From NCBI GenBank assembly GCA_034640345.1, contig JAXRVH010000036.1, positions 62,001 through 126,000 on the forward strand: a stretch of DNA of 64,000 bases. Reading direction: 5' to 3'. The translations under genes were made by a program, and so were the position numbers. Of the stretch, positions 34,884 to 46,683 are shown piece after piece (positions within the stretch are counted from its first letter, which is position 1; the number at the start of each line of letters is the position of its first letter). Origin of the DNA: Drechslera avenae (lineage: Eukaryota > Ascomycota > Dothideomycetes > Pleosporales > Pleosporaceae). The notes below the pieces were generated by a model that had not been told where the DNA came from, did no database searches, and saw only the letters and a list, made by a program, of their open reading frames with translations.

Positions 34884-35260
34884 TCACATACCAAAGTTGA
34901 AGTTGCCGTTCTCGTTGCTGATGCGCTCGCCCAAGTTGAGGTCACGTTGCTGGCCGTTGCCGTCCTCGTCCATGAGGGTAGCACGGAGAACAGGAACGTC
35001 GCCGTCTCCCTCGAGCGCAAAATGGACGTCTTGGGCTGATTGGGAGAAGTTCTGACCATCCCAGGTGAAGTGTCCTACACGTGTCAGCGCTGAGACGTCG
35101 CACATGGAAAGGCAAAGAGCTGGCTACCGTTATCGTTGCCAACGCACTGGTTGAGGTCAATCTCAGCGTCGTTCCAATCGCCGTCGGCAGTCTGGAGGCG
35201 AGCCCTGAGCATGTGGCCGTCGTCGATGCGGATGTTCTCGGCGGTGTGGTAGAAGGTCAT
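34884..35260 (-). CDS. Cyanovirin-N homology (CVNH) domain protein
   Basis: ATG at 35260; exon 1 35260-35128, 53 bp intron 35127-35075 (GTAGCC...GTGTAG), exon 2 35074-34884; 107 residues. It is essentially a single CVNH domain of two tandem halves. Half 1: AENIRIDDGHMLRARLQTAD, then EIDLNQCVGNDNGHF-W. Half 2: FSQSAQDVHFALEGDGDVPVLRA, then DLNLGERISNENGNF-F. This is the pseudo-symmetric pattern of fungal CVNH proteins, which bind mannose-type glycans. There is no signal peptide, so it is probably cytosolic or non-classically exported. The stop shown follows FGM; a further intron (GTATGT at the last codons) could change the last few residues. A minus-strand TATAAA is at 35391-35386. Confidence 0.85.
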
Positions 35261-36418
35261 GTTGGTTGAGTGTGAAGGGGTGTAGAATGCAGATGGAGGG
35301 GTTGGATTGGATTGAATTGTATCGTATTGGAGTAAGAGCGGGTGCAAGCTGAGAGGTTTGCAAGGGAGGTGAGGTAGCTGGGAGGTTTATATTGGAGTGA
35401 CCTAGGGCCGAGCTTCAGCGGCCCCGCACTAAGCATTGGTGTGGAAAGCGCAAGTGCGTTCTTTCCGATGCCCCAGGTGAGGACGAGGGGAGAAGCGTGT
35501 CACTAACATGTGCACGGATGCGTAGGCCCAACAACAACCGACGCGTTGGAAGGGAGCCGTTCACGATGCCAAGCCAGCAGCCGTGACATGCCAGAGATGC
35601 AGTACCTACAAGCCACGGGCTGAACGCAGCTCATGTCTACGCAGCCTCTGCTTGCTGCCTTGACCGTCGCTGTTTGTCCACCCAGGCCGCTATGCCGAGA
35701 TCCGGCTTGGAAGGTCGCGATAGTTTACACAACGCGGCCCAGGGGAGGCGCACCACACTCGAGATGCGCCATCAGCCATGCACGAGCCCCAATTCGCGCC
35801 TCGTGGCTGTGTGTGAATGGCTCTGGGCAAGTGGCGTGACTTCAGCGTGCATTGTGGGTGGGGCTTGTGTGCGTCGATTCAGACTCGGCGCCATTGGCCG
35901 TGTCACTGTGGCTGTGGCTGTGGCTGTACAGGCCTTGCATTGGGGAGGCCGACCAAGTGATTGCGGGGCCAGCGGGGGAAATAGATGACGGTGGCATCGC
36001 GGCATTTACGTCAAGCAGAACTCGACGCCGGACACCCAGACTTGGTCCCCCAGACCAGACATGGCGCAGGCCGTCGATCAAGACACCGGACAGTAGCCGG
36101 AGCTGATGCAGGGTCGACGCTAGAGAATACACCAAGTAGGTAGGTAATCGGGCACGGGCCGCTTCTTCCTCGCCACTTCACTCTGCCTACCTGCTACAAC
36201 TCCCCGTCTTGTCGTTCGGAATCATAGACTTCTGTAACGTCTAGCAAAGTGTGCTGACTGGACGAGTCTGGGACTGTGGCATGTAGTCTTTCAATCCAAT
36301 TCACATTACTCTCTCCTGCATCCTTGATCATCATCAAAGCTATCATCTCGCCAGGCTTACAAAAAGGGTTGATAAACGAGCAAGTGCTCACTCAGAAGAT
36401 GCATCGACCATGGGCCAT
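35261..36418. other. GC-rich intergenic region
   Basis: Many overlapping open frames on both strands are a composition effect. Short CAGCCA/TGGCTG runs near 35905-35930. No gene recognised. It contains the CVNH promoter at its left end and the Ypp1 3' flank at its right. Confidence 0.5.
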
Positions 36419-39400
36419 TTACAGCACAAAACCACCCGTGGTCACAGCCTTCCAGCTTCGCACCGGATGCGTGTCCTCGAGCTCTACACACCACCAGAGA
36501 ACATCCCGAGTCTTGTCAATCTGCCCACTCTCTTCATACGCCCTAGCTAGCGCATACCAGGCCTCGGAATAGTCCCAGCCAGCACCAAGCTTGGTCAGCG
36601 TCGACAGGAGACCGAATGCACGATCGCGGGCTGCAAGTCGGTTTAGCTCGGGCGGAGAAAGCTGATTCTCCACCGATGGCGTGTGCGAGGTTAGATTATG
36701 CATCTTGGGCGACGATACCCTCGCTTGCGCCGACGCAGCCGACTGTGGTAGACTTGGAGACAATCCATCCGTGATGCTGGTGGGCTCGAGAGGTATCGCC
36801 TCAGCATATATGTCCAGGAGGATGTTTGACAGCCCTACGATGGCCTCCGGGTGGTCGGGGAAGTGCTGAAGGGCGCGCTCAAACTCTGCACGGCCTTCAT
36901 GAGCCGACGACTGGGCGACCAAAAGTTCTCCGCGCTGGAACACACATTAGCAAAACACACGTGACGTCACAAATACCCAAACTCACAGCAGCAAATACGT
37001 CCGCCCATAGCTCCTCTACGCTCTTGCCGCCTCCCCACCCTTCGTCTGCAAGCGCTTTAGCCGTGCCTGACTCGACACAAACCTCGGCCTCGAACGTCTC
37101 GACCAGTGTAAGAGCCTCAGCTACAGCCTCTCGGCCGTCTTGATACATGTGTGCCCTCGCGTACAGCCTAGAGATGAAGACCCATATGCTCACTAGCAGC
37201 GAAACCTTCTGCCTCCGCTCCTGCATCTTCGAAAAGTGAGGGTCTGGGGGTATGTCGTCTGCATTTGGGATGCGCGAGGGTAAGCGAGTATCCTGTTTGG
37301 GCGGCTGTTCGTCGTGACCTAGCGGCGGAGAGGAATGGTCCAAGTTGTGGGCTATTGGCCGCAAAGGTCTGTCGCCGCTCTCCACAGACTTCCTTGTAGA
37401 CCGGGGAAGAGAGATTCCCCGGCCAGTCTTTGAATTCACAGTGCTGCTGCGTGTTCTTGTACCATTCGTCACGCTTTCTGGAAGTGGGGGAACTTCTGTG
37501 GCGGGAGCTCCCTGGAGACTGGCCGAGCGCTTGCGGAGTTTGCTCGAAGACCTCTTTACACCCGTCTGCCCGTCGTTCTGGTTGTGGTGATGGAAGAGCT
37601 TATGTCGGTGATGGCCATTTGCATCCGCTCCTTCGTCGTTTGTCACTTGGATTTCTGGCTGCGTAATCGCTGTTCCGGAGCTGATGACAGATTCATTGCG
37701 AGCTTTGTTGTCTTGTTGTGTCGTCCGGACTGAGCCCCGGCCACGAAATATGCTTCCTCGCGTAGTTCCCATGGCGCTTTTGGGGGGAGCCAGTGCCGCT
37801 GGCGCAGGCGTGGGTTTGATTGTCTCGGTCGCTGGGTCGCCGAACAATCTGCCATACAGGGCAAGAAGTTCATCACACCCGTCTACAGCAGCAATGACAC
37901 CGTCGGTGATTTCGAGCAGGGCCAACTGCGTCATCTTAATCTGCAAGACGTTATTCTTCTCAAAACGCTCCATACGGTCAACAACACCCAGTCCGAGCGC
38001 CTCTTGGCTCGTAGCGGCATTTAGGTGTTCGCTACGGTAGCCGCCCGAGTCACTGCGACCAAAAAGGATGGCGGGGTTGCCAAACTGCTCGAAAGCAGCT
38101 TCGCAAGCCTTCTCCGCAGCGGCATAGTCGGACCGTGAGGTCAACAGCAAGGCGAGAAGGTGCCACACGGGAATAAGCTTACGCTCTCGTCCGTACTCGG
38201 TCATGACTCCACTAGAAATCACTCCGTCGGCACTGATTGTCGTTCCTCTGGTAGCTGGAGAGAGTGCGCGTTTTGCAATCTTGATAGCACCTGGGATATC
38301 CCGAGTTTCGGCAAGCACCAATGCCAAGGCGTAGAGAGCGTCTACGTTGCTCTCGTCGCCAAAGGTTGGCGAGAGCGACTTGCGCAAATATTGTATAGCT
38401 TTGGCCTGGATGGCTGCCCGTGTTTCGACGTCATACGTAATTCGGGCCCAGTGGGCTTGGCTGATGCCAATGGCACAGTATACAGTGGCCAATGCTGTAG
38501 GCTCGACGACTGTCTTAGCAAAGACGGCCGAGACGGCATCGGAAGCTGATGCAAGATGCTCCATCTGTTCAACCCAGTGCTCAATCGTATGGCTAATCTC
38601 CAGTGCCTTCTCTGCTTCCTTTCGGGATCCCCAGCGACAGAGCATTCTGATGGCTTCAGCCGAAGTCCTCAACACGGTGCTGTCGTCGTCGATGCCTACT
38701 TGCACTTCTCCCGACTTCTCCGCTCGATCCTTGTTCCGTGTGATGATTTCGACGTAGGAGTCGTAAGCTTTGTATGCCAGCTCAGGCTCGGCCAGTGATG
38801 CGTGCACGACGAAGAGGTGGCGCAGTATCTGGGTGGAGTGGTAGGTTTTGGTAGCTGCTCGGTACAGGATCTGGGAGGGGAAGTTAGGTAGTGCAGGGTG
38901 GTGGTGTAGGGGGCATGCCATCAACTCACGTCGAGCACACTTCGTGCAACGCCCTCCTTGCCGCCTTCGCCGAGATCGTCGTCAGTCCACGTAGGGCCGC
39001 AGAGGAGGCGCCAGTTGACCATGACGGCGTCGACCCATGCCTCGACCTCGTGGTTGGTTTCGCTGGCCTTTGGAAAGTTGGTCTCCTTGACGAGCAGGCT
39101 CTCATAGACGGTCTCGACTCGCTTCAGCTCGGCTCGCTGGCGCAGGCGAGTGTCTGACTGGGCATTTGGCTTTGGGTTCTCTTGGACAATGGGCGTCGAG
39201 TCGGGCTCGTATGCGAGGTCGTAGCGGAGGATGGTGGATAGCGAGTCGTAGTATGCCTTCCATGCGAGCCGGCGGTGTCGCGGGGCGCTGGCGCTGGTGT
39301 TGGCTGTCTCGGACCCGGGGTTCTTGGATGTGGCATCCCAGAACTTGGCCCAGTAGCGGTAGGTACGCAGGGCTTCCGAGGCGTTGATGTTCTCGCCCGT

Positions 39401-40284
39401 TGTGGTCGATTGGTCCGACAGCTGGCAGAGACGCACAAGGGAATGTTCGCCCCACAGCTTGAACTGCATCGACTCGGTCGTCGGTGTCGTGGCCGTGGTC
39501 AGCCAGGGCACAATGGACGAGTAGGTCACAACAGCCTCGTCGACGGCGCCCGTCTTTTCAAGCGAAGAGCCTTGAGAAATGTCAATTCAAGCACACGGAG
39601 AGGGGGGGGATCATGTAGGACGGCACGTTTGCCTGTTGTCACTGTACATGGACATGGACATACCTTTGAGGTAGGTGCCCTTGACGAGACACACTCTCGA
39701 CCAGCCGCTCAACACGCCCGCCTCGCCCGCCAGCTGGGTCGCAACTGCGCCAAAGTCGTGTGGGAGGCGGGCAGCCGCCAGCCCAGGCTCCTCGGACACG
39801 TAGTGCACCCAGCCCAGGCAGACGTTGGCCTGGAAGGCGTCCTGGGCCGGCGTCTCGCCCTCCTCCATGGCCGTGAGCAAGGGCGGGATAATGTGCGCCA
39901 GGGCGCCCGTCGATGTCGCCGATGACGCTGTCGATGGCCGCTGGCCACTATGGGCCGCCACCTGGGCCTCGGAACGCGCGGTGAGGGTGAGGCCTAGCAC
40001 TCCTGTTAGCCCTCCAAACACCGCAAGAAAAACGTCTAGACACATGGGCTGGACGGGTGTCGCTGACATCGTCGGTGCGGCGCATGCTTCTCGACCTTCC
40101 TGCACAGCTCCGGCACATCTGCCCATCGTCCTGCGCATCTTGCCTCGTCCAATTGCTGTATGTAGCGCTTGGCCTTGTCGCTCTCGCCCGTGTTCTGTGT
40201 TGATGTGAGCTCCAGACGGCCAGAATGACGTTGCTCGAGCATGCCGGGCGCGCACACAGGAGCCGACTCGCGACCTACCACCAT
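36419..40284 (-). CDS. YPP1: Ypp1/TTC7-like TPR protein (cargo-transport, PI4-kinase scaffold)
   Basis: Five exons: 40284-40068, 39993-39664, 39570-38930, 38870-36987, 36934-36419, with introns of 74, 93, 69 and 52 bp, all GT...AG; 1195 residues. Ypp1 bridges the PI4-kinase Stt4 to the plasma-membrane anchor Efr3 and supports PI4P synthesis and endocytic cargo transport. N-terminus: KAKRYIQQLDEARCAGRWAD then ELCRKVEKHAP, a fungal Ypp1 hallmark. TPR-like helices follow (ALRTYRYWAKFWDA, ILRHLFVVHASLAEPELAYKAYDSYVE, ALYALALVLAETRDIPGAIKIAKRAL, LIPVWHLLALLL-SRSDY-AAEKACE-A). A Ser/Arg-rich disordered insert lies around residues 780-930. The C-terminal TPRs include FERALQHFPDHPEAIVGLSNILLDIY and EAWYALARAYEESGQ. 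It is longer than the yeast protein because of that insert. A possible 84 bp intron (40278-40195) would remove 28 codons in frame. Divergent from RIX1. Confidence 0.85.
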
Positions 40285-40615
40285 GTTGTTAAAGATATGC
40301 CTTTGGCACTACGCAAAGTTGCAAAACATGCAGAATCATGTTCAAGAAACAATAGCACACCCGACCCCGACAAACATTGGCCGTACACATGTCACTGACC
40401 GCCCGCAACAATCTGGGCCCACCACTCCCGTTGGCCCCTGCATCCCTGCATCCCTAGGTAGCGCTGCCCGGCCCGACGCCGCCTCCGAAACTTCTGCCCA
40501 TGTCAACTTTTTTTTTTGATACCGCCAGATGGACTGCACGTGAGTGCTTCTGTCGCGCCTTAGACGGGACTCGCATCCAAGCCTAGGGTTCCAGGAATAC
40601 ATGCAAAATAAAGAC

Positions 40616-43042
40616 ATGGCCCCAACTACGTCGGAACTGGCCACGCTGCGAGCTCTCAGCTTCCGCATCTCCTCAACCCCAACATCGCAACTTCCCCAGC
40701 ACGTGCCGGCCATAGCATCATCCTTGGCAAACTGCAGAACTCTTCTCTCCTCACCCCAGGCTTCCGGCACCAAGGCGACGTCCTCGGAGGCGTCGGTGGC
40801 AATCCACAAATTCCGGACTTTGCTCTCAACGCTGCTGCAGGACCGCACTGCCCAGGGACGATGGTGTGCCATAGTCCTGATCAAGGCCACCGTCCAAATC
40901 GGAGGATGGGAAACATTGCAGAAGAGCCTACCATGGGTCCGCGGCCTTCTGGGCTTTTTGAGCAAACCAGATCCTCCATTGTCGAAGAAACTGTGCATCA
41001 TCACCCTGACGCGCATCTTCTTCCTGACCAGAGAATATCCAACCCTAGTCCGCGAAATCACCACCCCGTCTTTGCCAACCTTTATCCAGTCTGGCTTGCA
41101 GATGGCCAATGCCAAATCGACACCGGCAGCTCTGTTGCAAACCATCCTTGAATGCCTCAACGAGCTACTGCCCCGTCACCCCACCATCTTCCGCTCCTAC
41201 CTCAAGCAGCTCCATCCACTTTTAGCACGCCTCATTGCGCCAACACCATCCAACATGATCAGCCAAGAACAGGACTCCGGACCTAGATATTCGGCATCTT
41301 CTGAGATTGTAGCTACGGCGCGCGAGCTCTACGTCCAACTGGCTTGCTGTGCCCCAAAGGGAGCATCGGGCGAGGAGTGGATGAAATCTCTGAAGAATAT
41401 TGTGAACAATGCACACCAGACTGCTGACTGTGTGTTTCGTGCTGTATCAGAGGACTGGCAGTCTACTGCCCGCGAACCACCTCAAGCAAATGGTCACACG
41501 CTCGAGGACGAGGTACAGGATCTGGAGCCTAGCAACCATCTGCCTCCGTGGTCTGGCATCTTCGCTGGCGGCGAACGCCTCAACGGACTTCTCAATCTCA
41601 TAAAAAAGTACCTCGAGACCCCTACGGCAGGCCCCGTGTACCTCAACATCGGTATGGTGATGGACTTGATTTCAAGAATGCTCTCCCTCACCGTCCCTGC
41701 TTCGTCAAGCAAGAGCATTCAGAACACTGTCAGGCTGAACATCCAAGTCAGTAGAGAAGAGCGCGAAAACCTTTGGTTACTACTACCGGACGTCCATATT
41801 GCCGCGATGGAGCTTCTTCTGGCACTAGCACACAGGTCTCAGGCGAGCACGTTGTCACTTGATCCAATCATCATTGATCAAATTGTCTGGGTTTTTGGAG
41901 CAGAGAAAGATGTGGCACAGGTCAGGACAGCGTGCTATGCAGTGGTCGCTGCCCTACTGAAAAGGTCAGGGATCGCGCTACACAAGTCGACGATCGATTC
42001 CCTTGTGTCTCTCATTCGCGCATGTTGTGATGACCTGCTCCCATCGGACACTGCTACGACTACGACGCAGCAGAACCCTACGCAATCCAAAACAAATGGA
42101 AACAGTCAGCCCCAGACAACTGCCAACGCGGATAGCTTCTTGAGTGCTTCAAAGGCTGTCGTTGACCCCACTGCTGGCTTCTCTGGGTTGAAGGAAGCTG
42201 CCTATGCCCTATTGCCCACATTACTTTCCAACATCCGCGCCCAATACCTGTCCGACTCGATGCGAGCTCGTCTAGATCGCACTGCTATCCTCACGCAGCA
42301 CAAGAAAGCCATGCTAGCCAGTGTCCTCAATCCACCGCCAAGCAAGAAATTTGGCAAGGCCGCAGCCAGCATATTACCGCTCATGGCTCGATCCTACCCT
42401 GCCGAGATGGAGATTGAAGGTATGCTTAGACCGAGAATACCTGTTATACGTCTGGGAGGCCAAGAACTGGACATCGACAATACCAAAGTGGACATGGAGA
42501 ATGAAGGAGAGGACGAGGGTGAGGAAGAAGGGAGTAGCATTGAGCAGGTGCATGAACACTTTGTAGGGCAAGAATTAGACGACTTGCTAGAAACCGCGGG
42601 TCAGGCAGAGACTACAGTGAAAGACTTGGCTACAACAGATGCTCCAGCAGCTAGCCTAGCCGTAGGCACACCATCGCGATCACTTCGCGAGGCAACCATG
42701 GCGCAACGCTCGACAATATTGGAGCCTACGGCGATTGCTGACGTAAAGCGGCCGATAGGTGATGAAGGTCCCCTTTCACCTTCCAAGCGTGCGAAAACAA
42801 GTGAGGCCGAACAACGCACGATGCACCCGATACTGCCCGTCTCAGCATCTGATGCTCCTTTCAATGATCGTCCTACAACCTCAGATAAATCAGCGACTTC
42901 AGACTTTGCGGTCACCAGCACCGCCTCCGCAGCTCCCGAACTCCCCATACCAGGTGACGGCGGTCCTGTGGACGATGACAGCGACGATGACAAGATATCC
43001 CTAGTGCTGGGTCAGGATACGGATGATGAGTCTGATTCATAA
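40616..43042 (+). CDS. RIX1: Pre-rRNA-processing protein Rix1
   Basis: Single exon, 808 residues from the ATG at 40616; a second in-frame ATG at 40601 would add five residues. Rix1 (Ipi2; PELP1 in animals) forms the Rix1-Ipi1-Ipi3 complex on pre-60S particles in the nucleus and recruits Rea1 for ITS2 processing and export. N-terminal RIX1 domain, about residues 8-210: ELATLRALSFRISSTPTSQL, HKFRTLLSTLLQDRTAQGRW, IGGWETLQKSLPWVRGLLGF, LTRIFFLTREYPTLVREITTP, all strongly conserved in fungi. The armadillo-like helical middle is followed by a disordered acidic tail (DMENEGEDEGEEEG; DDDSDDDKISLVLGQDTDDE) with an SPSKRAK nuclear-localisation-like motif. About 330 bp separate it from divergent YPP1. 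Confidence 0.92.
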   Translation: MAPTTSELATLRALSFRISSTPTSQLPQHVPAIASSLANCRTLLSSPQASGTKATSSEASVAIHKFRTLLSTLLQDRTAQGRWCAIVLIKATVQIGGWETLQKSLPWVRGLLGFLSKPDPPLSKKLCIITLTRIFFLTREYPTLVREITTPSLPTFIQSGLQMANAKSTPAALLQTILECLNELLPRHPTIFRSYLKQLHPLLARLIAPTPSNMISQEQDSGPRYSASSEIVATARELYVQLACCAPKGASGEEWMKSLKNIVNNAHQTADCVFRAVSEDWQSTAREPPQANGHTLEDEVQDLEPSNHLPPWSGIFAGGERLNGLLNLIKKYLETPTAGPVYLNIGMVMDLISRMLSLTVPASSSKSIQNTVRLNIQVSREERENLWLLLPDVHIAAMELLLALAHRSQASTLSLDPIIIDQIVWVFGAEKDVAQVRTACYAVVAALLKRSGIALHKSTIDSLVSLIRACCDDLLPSDTATTTTQQNPTQSKTNGNSQPQTTANADSFLSASKAVVDPTAGFSGLKEAAYALLPTLLSNIRAQYLSDSMRARLDRTAILTQHKKAMLASVLNPPPSKKFGKAAASILPLMARSYPAEMEIEGMLRPRIPVIRLGGQELDIDNTKVDMENEGEDEGEEEGSSIEQVHEHFVGQELDDLLETAGQAETTVKDLATTDAPAASLAVGTPSRSLREATMAQRSTILEPTAIADVKRPIGDEGPLSPSKRAKTSEAEQRTMHPILPVSASDAPFNDRPTTSDKSATSDFAVTSTASAAPELPIPGDGGPVDDDSDDDKISLVLGQDTDDESDS

Positions 43043-43297
43043 TTGTTGCTGTAATAAGATTATTTTATTGTCCCCAAAGCTTGCTAGTCATTCGTGAAAT
43101 GGTGAATGGCAAACGCAGGTGGTGCGCACAGACCCTAGTACTCACTCTCACCACCCCAACAATGGCTATGTCACTATCTCCTCTTTCACCTCCGCCTCAG
43201 AACTTTCTACCACCATTAGAAAAAACTACACCATTCTTCCTACCAATCTCGCCAGTCAGACCGTCAGCCATCTACAAACCTAAATCTATCCACCGCA

Positions 43298-44473
43298 ATG
43301 TACGCGGCCCACAAACGGCCGGCTCCAGCCCTTCGACCTATATTCTCCTCCTCGCTCTCGTCATGCCACAAATCTTATTCCCGCAAAGGCGTCAAAAAGC
43401 CCCCCAAGTGGAAGCAACGTACACCAAAGCCATTGACAACCCCGCTTAAACTTAAACACTTGCTGCATCCCCATACCCGACCCGCATCGCTGAAGACCCC
43501 CTCCTACCCGTCAGACTCGTACTATGACAAGGATGATGGGGATTACGATGACGACATCATCATCGTAAACAGCGTAGAGCTTGGCCCCTCTATGCGAAGC
43601 ATAGGCGTAGAACACTACCTAGAGCAAGTCGCCAAGCTTGACTCTGATGATTTCACTCCACCAAGTTCAGCCGACTATAGAAGAAGCAGGTCGGCAATAC
43701 CGAGCTTGTCTGGTCATTCAGACTCGGATTCGGGAGAAGAAGAAGAAGAAGCAGGCCTTGAAAACAAGAAACCTCGTGGCTGGCCAGGGGGAGACGAGGG
43801 TATAGATTACTCAGACGTCCCCGCGCCAACGCCCTCAACCGCCGAGTACCAGCGCGAGATCTACAAAGCTACGACTACCAATCCAGCGGTTTTTCTAGCT
43901 ATCATACGTATCGCGGAAAAGAACATGCCCTTTATCAACTTCGATTCTGCGCTTAGTCATCTTCCTAATCTACGACCCAAAGACGCGCTTCCGAAGCTCA
44001 GACAGGGCGTTATGCATACCCAACCAAAAGAGAGATACGGCGACCTAGATATGTGTGTTATATTCCTGCCGCATTTCTACCAGGACGGACGTCATGCCCT
44101 GGGATACTACACCCTCTCACCCGAGCCGGATAACTGGTCGTGGACGCCCAAGCAGGGTCATCTCTTTGTCAAACACGAATTCTTCACACCGTGTACTACG
44201 CAGGATCTCGAAATGTACAATTTGGTCAACTATGTGAAGGGGCTGGACGATACTACATCAAGCGGCGGACATGGCCTAAGTGTGGACTGCATGAACAGTG
44301 TTGGCGCGAGGGGAGGAACGTGGCTTGCTTGGGATGTAGTGGAGGACTGGGAGTATTGGGTTTCAGAGTATGGGGTTGTCAGGAGTGTTTGGGAGAGAGA
44401 TTTAGCGTTGACGAGGGGCGTTGAGGAGACTGAAATGGTGGAGTTGGCGAGGATGACTACAAGGGGAAGGTAA
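43298..44473 (+). CDS. Hypothetical acidic protein, conserved C-terminal region
   Basis: Single exon, 391 residues. The basic N-terminus (HKSYSRKGVKKPPKWKQR) is followed by an Asp/Glu-rich low-complexity middle (DKDDGDYDDD; SDSDSGEEEEE). A folded-looking C-terminal half begins around residue 185 (YQREIYKATTTNPAVFLAII), with aromatic-rich YGDLDMCVIFLPHFY, DNWSWTPKQGHLFVKHEFF and WLAWDVVEDWEYWVSEYG. I do not recognise the family. No signal peptide or membrane segment. The composition suggests a nuclear or cytoplasmic protein. Transcribed towards the HET gene (convergent). Confidence 0.6.
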   Translation: MYAAHKRPAPALRPIFSSSLSSCHKSYSRKGVKKPPKWKQRTPKPLTTPLKLKHLLHPHTRPASLKTPSYPSDSYYDKDDGDYDDDIIIVNSVELGPSMRSIGVEHYLEQVAKLDSDDFTPPSSADYRRSRSAIPSLSGHSDSDSGEEEEEAGLENKKPRGWPGGDEGIDYSDVPAPTPSTAEYQREIYKATTTNPAVFLAIIRIAEKNMPFINFDSALSHLPNLRPKDALPKLRQGVMHTQPKERYGDLDMCVIFLPHFYQDGRHALGYYTLSPEPDNWSWTPKQGHLFVKHEFFTPCTTQDLEMYNLVNYVKGLDDTTSSGGHGLSVDCMNSVGARGGTWLAWDVVEDWEYWVSEYGVVRSVWERDLALTRGVEETEMVELARMTTRGR

Positions 44474-44673
44474 GGGGTGGGGTGATGGCAAGCAGGCAGT
44501 GCAATCTGCATGCTGAACGTTCAAGTACCCCGGGTACACAATATTATGAGATTTTGTGAAGCCATGAGAATATACAAAGCCGCAAAGTTACACGGGGCCA
44601 CTAGCGTGTGCGGGTAACCTTCACCTTCGAGACCATACTTTTGTCATACTGTACAGAACTCGTTTGTTGAAAT

Positions 44674-46683
44674 TCAGTCCATTATGTCGAAAAGCGGCAT
44701 CTCTAGATAAGGTGCTCTATCACTCTCGTCTGTATCAACAAGCCTAGCGACCGACGCTTGCTTACTACCATCATCCTTCTGTTCAACAAGGGCAGCTTCG
44801 ACAGCTTGAAATTCTTCCTGAGTTTCTGCCGTGACGTTGAGTTGGAACGCAGCACGACCCAAAAACGAAATTCTAGAAATGAAGGCTTTAATCTCCAGCT
44901 TGATCGAGGTAGAGTCGCTCAAAATCACTTCCCCCTTGGTCGGGAATCTCTGGCCTCGAGGCGTAAAACCGTCAGCGGCAGTCATGGACACTACCTCCCT
45001 CACCACATCTTCAATTTCCACATATTCCCGCGGCGAGCTTTGTGAATCCTCGAACGATTCAAATAGCTGTGACAGGGTCCAGATACGGCACCAAAGGCCC
45101 TCGTTAAATCCATCTCCATCTAGAGGCGCGGCGAAGGAGCCCCATGCTATGAAGTAGTCTTCATAATCGTGGCTATAAAAGGCTAGAACATGGATAGTAT
45201 CTTTTTGTGAAGTTCTCGCGTAGTCTCCGATAAGGCCTGGTGATGCAACATACTCATGATATGTTGAGCTAGCGCTAACATCGATGTTTATCCTTACAGG
45301 TGGACACCAAAGCCGCTCTTTCTCTTCAACGTCTTCTTCAACAATTGTGATTTGACATCTCTTGATTTCATTGGGATTATACTCCACCCGTCTTGTAATG
45401 ACTGTTCAGTCGTGAGTCAATCGTCAACAGCCTCTCGGGTGTATTGTTACAGTACCTTCATCAGCATAACGTCTTAGTAGTACAGCTTCTGATGCTTTTC
45501 CGACACTCAATTGAAGAAGTACAGGCTCTGCAGCACATCTTCGAAACCTCTTCTTACGTCCGTTGATCGCCTCGAGTAGAATTGCAGGTCGTGCTAAAGG
45601 ATCATCGCCGATGGTGCAATCCAAGATGCCCAAATGTTTCCCCCTAAAGAGATCAAAACACATGTCGTCGCTCCGAAGTGGGCAGACAGACATCTCCGTC
45701 GATAGTTCATTGCCAACCAGATTCATGGTCGTCGCTTTAGCATACGGCATCCACTCATTGCGGATGTCGTCGCGAAAGTAGCTCGGATGAGGCGCAAGTA
45801 ATTGTGAGAAGTTTCCCTCAGTTCTTGCCCATGCTTCAGTGGCGCGAAATGCAAGTATTGACTGATCTTTCGAGCGTCTGAGTATAGCCTCTTGTAAGCG
45901 GTAGAATGCTTTTGGGCCTTCGCCATAAATAAGCGGCATGTGCACTTCAAACAGCCCCATGAGGCAATACGCGCTGTCTTCTAAGCGTGTTGTTGCTCGC
46001 TTCGAGGCCCAGATCATCCGCTGTGCAATGGTGAGCCGGAGTAAAGCCTTCCGGACACTCACTCCAATTGTTTGCCCACAATACCAGCAAATGTAGGAGA
46101 CGGAGTTCAGCTTTCCTGTGCATGCATCGCCTGGAACTTGCGTAGTTGGACGTGGATCTATATGGCCCCGTGTCAGGATCGTCTCATGGATACCAGTGAT
46201 ATTTGATATCTCGGTTGCCAGAGAGATACGGCTCCCTAAGTATGACCAGTTTTGGTCGTAGAAATGCACATGGTCCGGTGCCAGCAGTTCTTGTAATGTC
46301 CAGCCACGGCCAAACCAGCGACAGCGTGATAGCAACGACTCTTGGCCGCGAGTTGCATCAGATAGATATGCGTAACAAATACTGGCGTCTGTGTACCATC
46401 TGAACATAGAATTAATTGCTTCCGAAAGTTCGGCGCTGCTCGCTTTGTTGATACAGCAAGTATCAATCCATACAAACTCGTAGCCATCTGCCAACGCTTG
46501 CTCGCACACATGCTTGATCTTATAAAAGCCTTTTTTCGATTTTACTTTGGCTTTGGATGTACGTCGTATGTCTTCAAACAAGACTTCCTCCTCTTCCCAC
46601 GTGTGAGACAAGATTGCGTACTTTGGCTTGTCTTGTCCCAGCTGGCTGTGTAGTCGATAAGTTTTGGCGTTGAGGAGCCTCAT
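44674..46683 (-). CDS. HET-domain (heterokaryon incompatibility) protein
   Basis: Exons 46683-45456 and 45401-44674 joined by a 54 bp intron (GTACTG...AACAG) give 651 residues; without splicing the first exon ends at 45424. HET domains trigger programmed cell death on recognition of non-self in hyphal fusion. Motifs in order: MRLLNAKTYRL, YAILSHTWEEEEV (residue 22 on), FEDI, EFVWIDTCCINKASSAELSE, CYAYLSD, WFGRGWTLQELLAP--V-FYD, TIAQRMIWAS--ATTRLEDSAYCLMGLFEVHMPLIYGEG--AFYRLQE. That is the full HET-E/HET-D-type N-terminus. There are no WD40, NACHT or ankyrin repeats; the C-terminus (about 300 residues) is uncharacterised. An extra stretch with CWYC near residues 195-215 interrupts the usual spacing. 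Confidence 0.88.

Noticed and set aside
35633..36135. Several overlapping GC-rich open frames
   Set aside because: Frames open on both strands together, no motif, composition effect.
39275..39925. 216-codon plus-strand frame
   Set aside because: Antisense to conserved Ypp1 exons 2 and 3.
40342..41160. 272-codon minus-strand frame
   Set aside because: Antisense to the Rix1 domain, which is clearly conserved on the plus strand.
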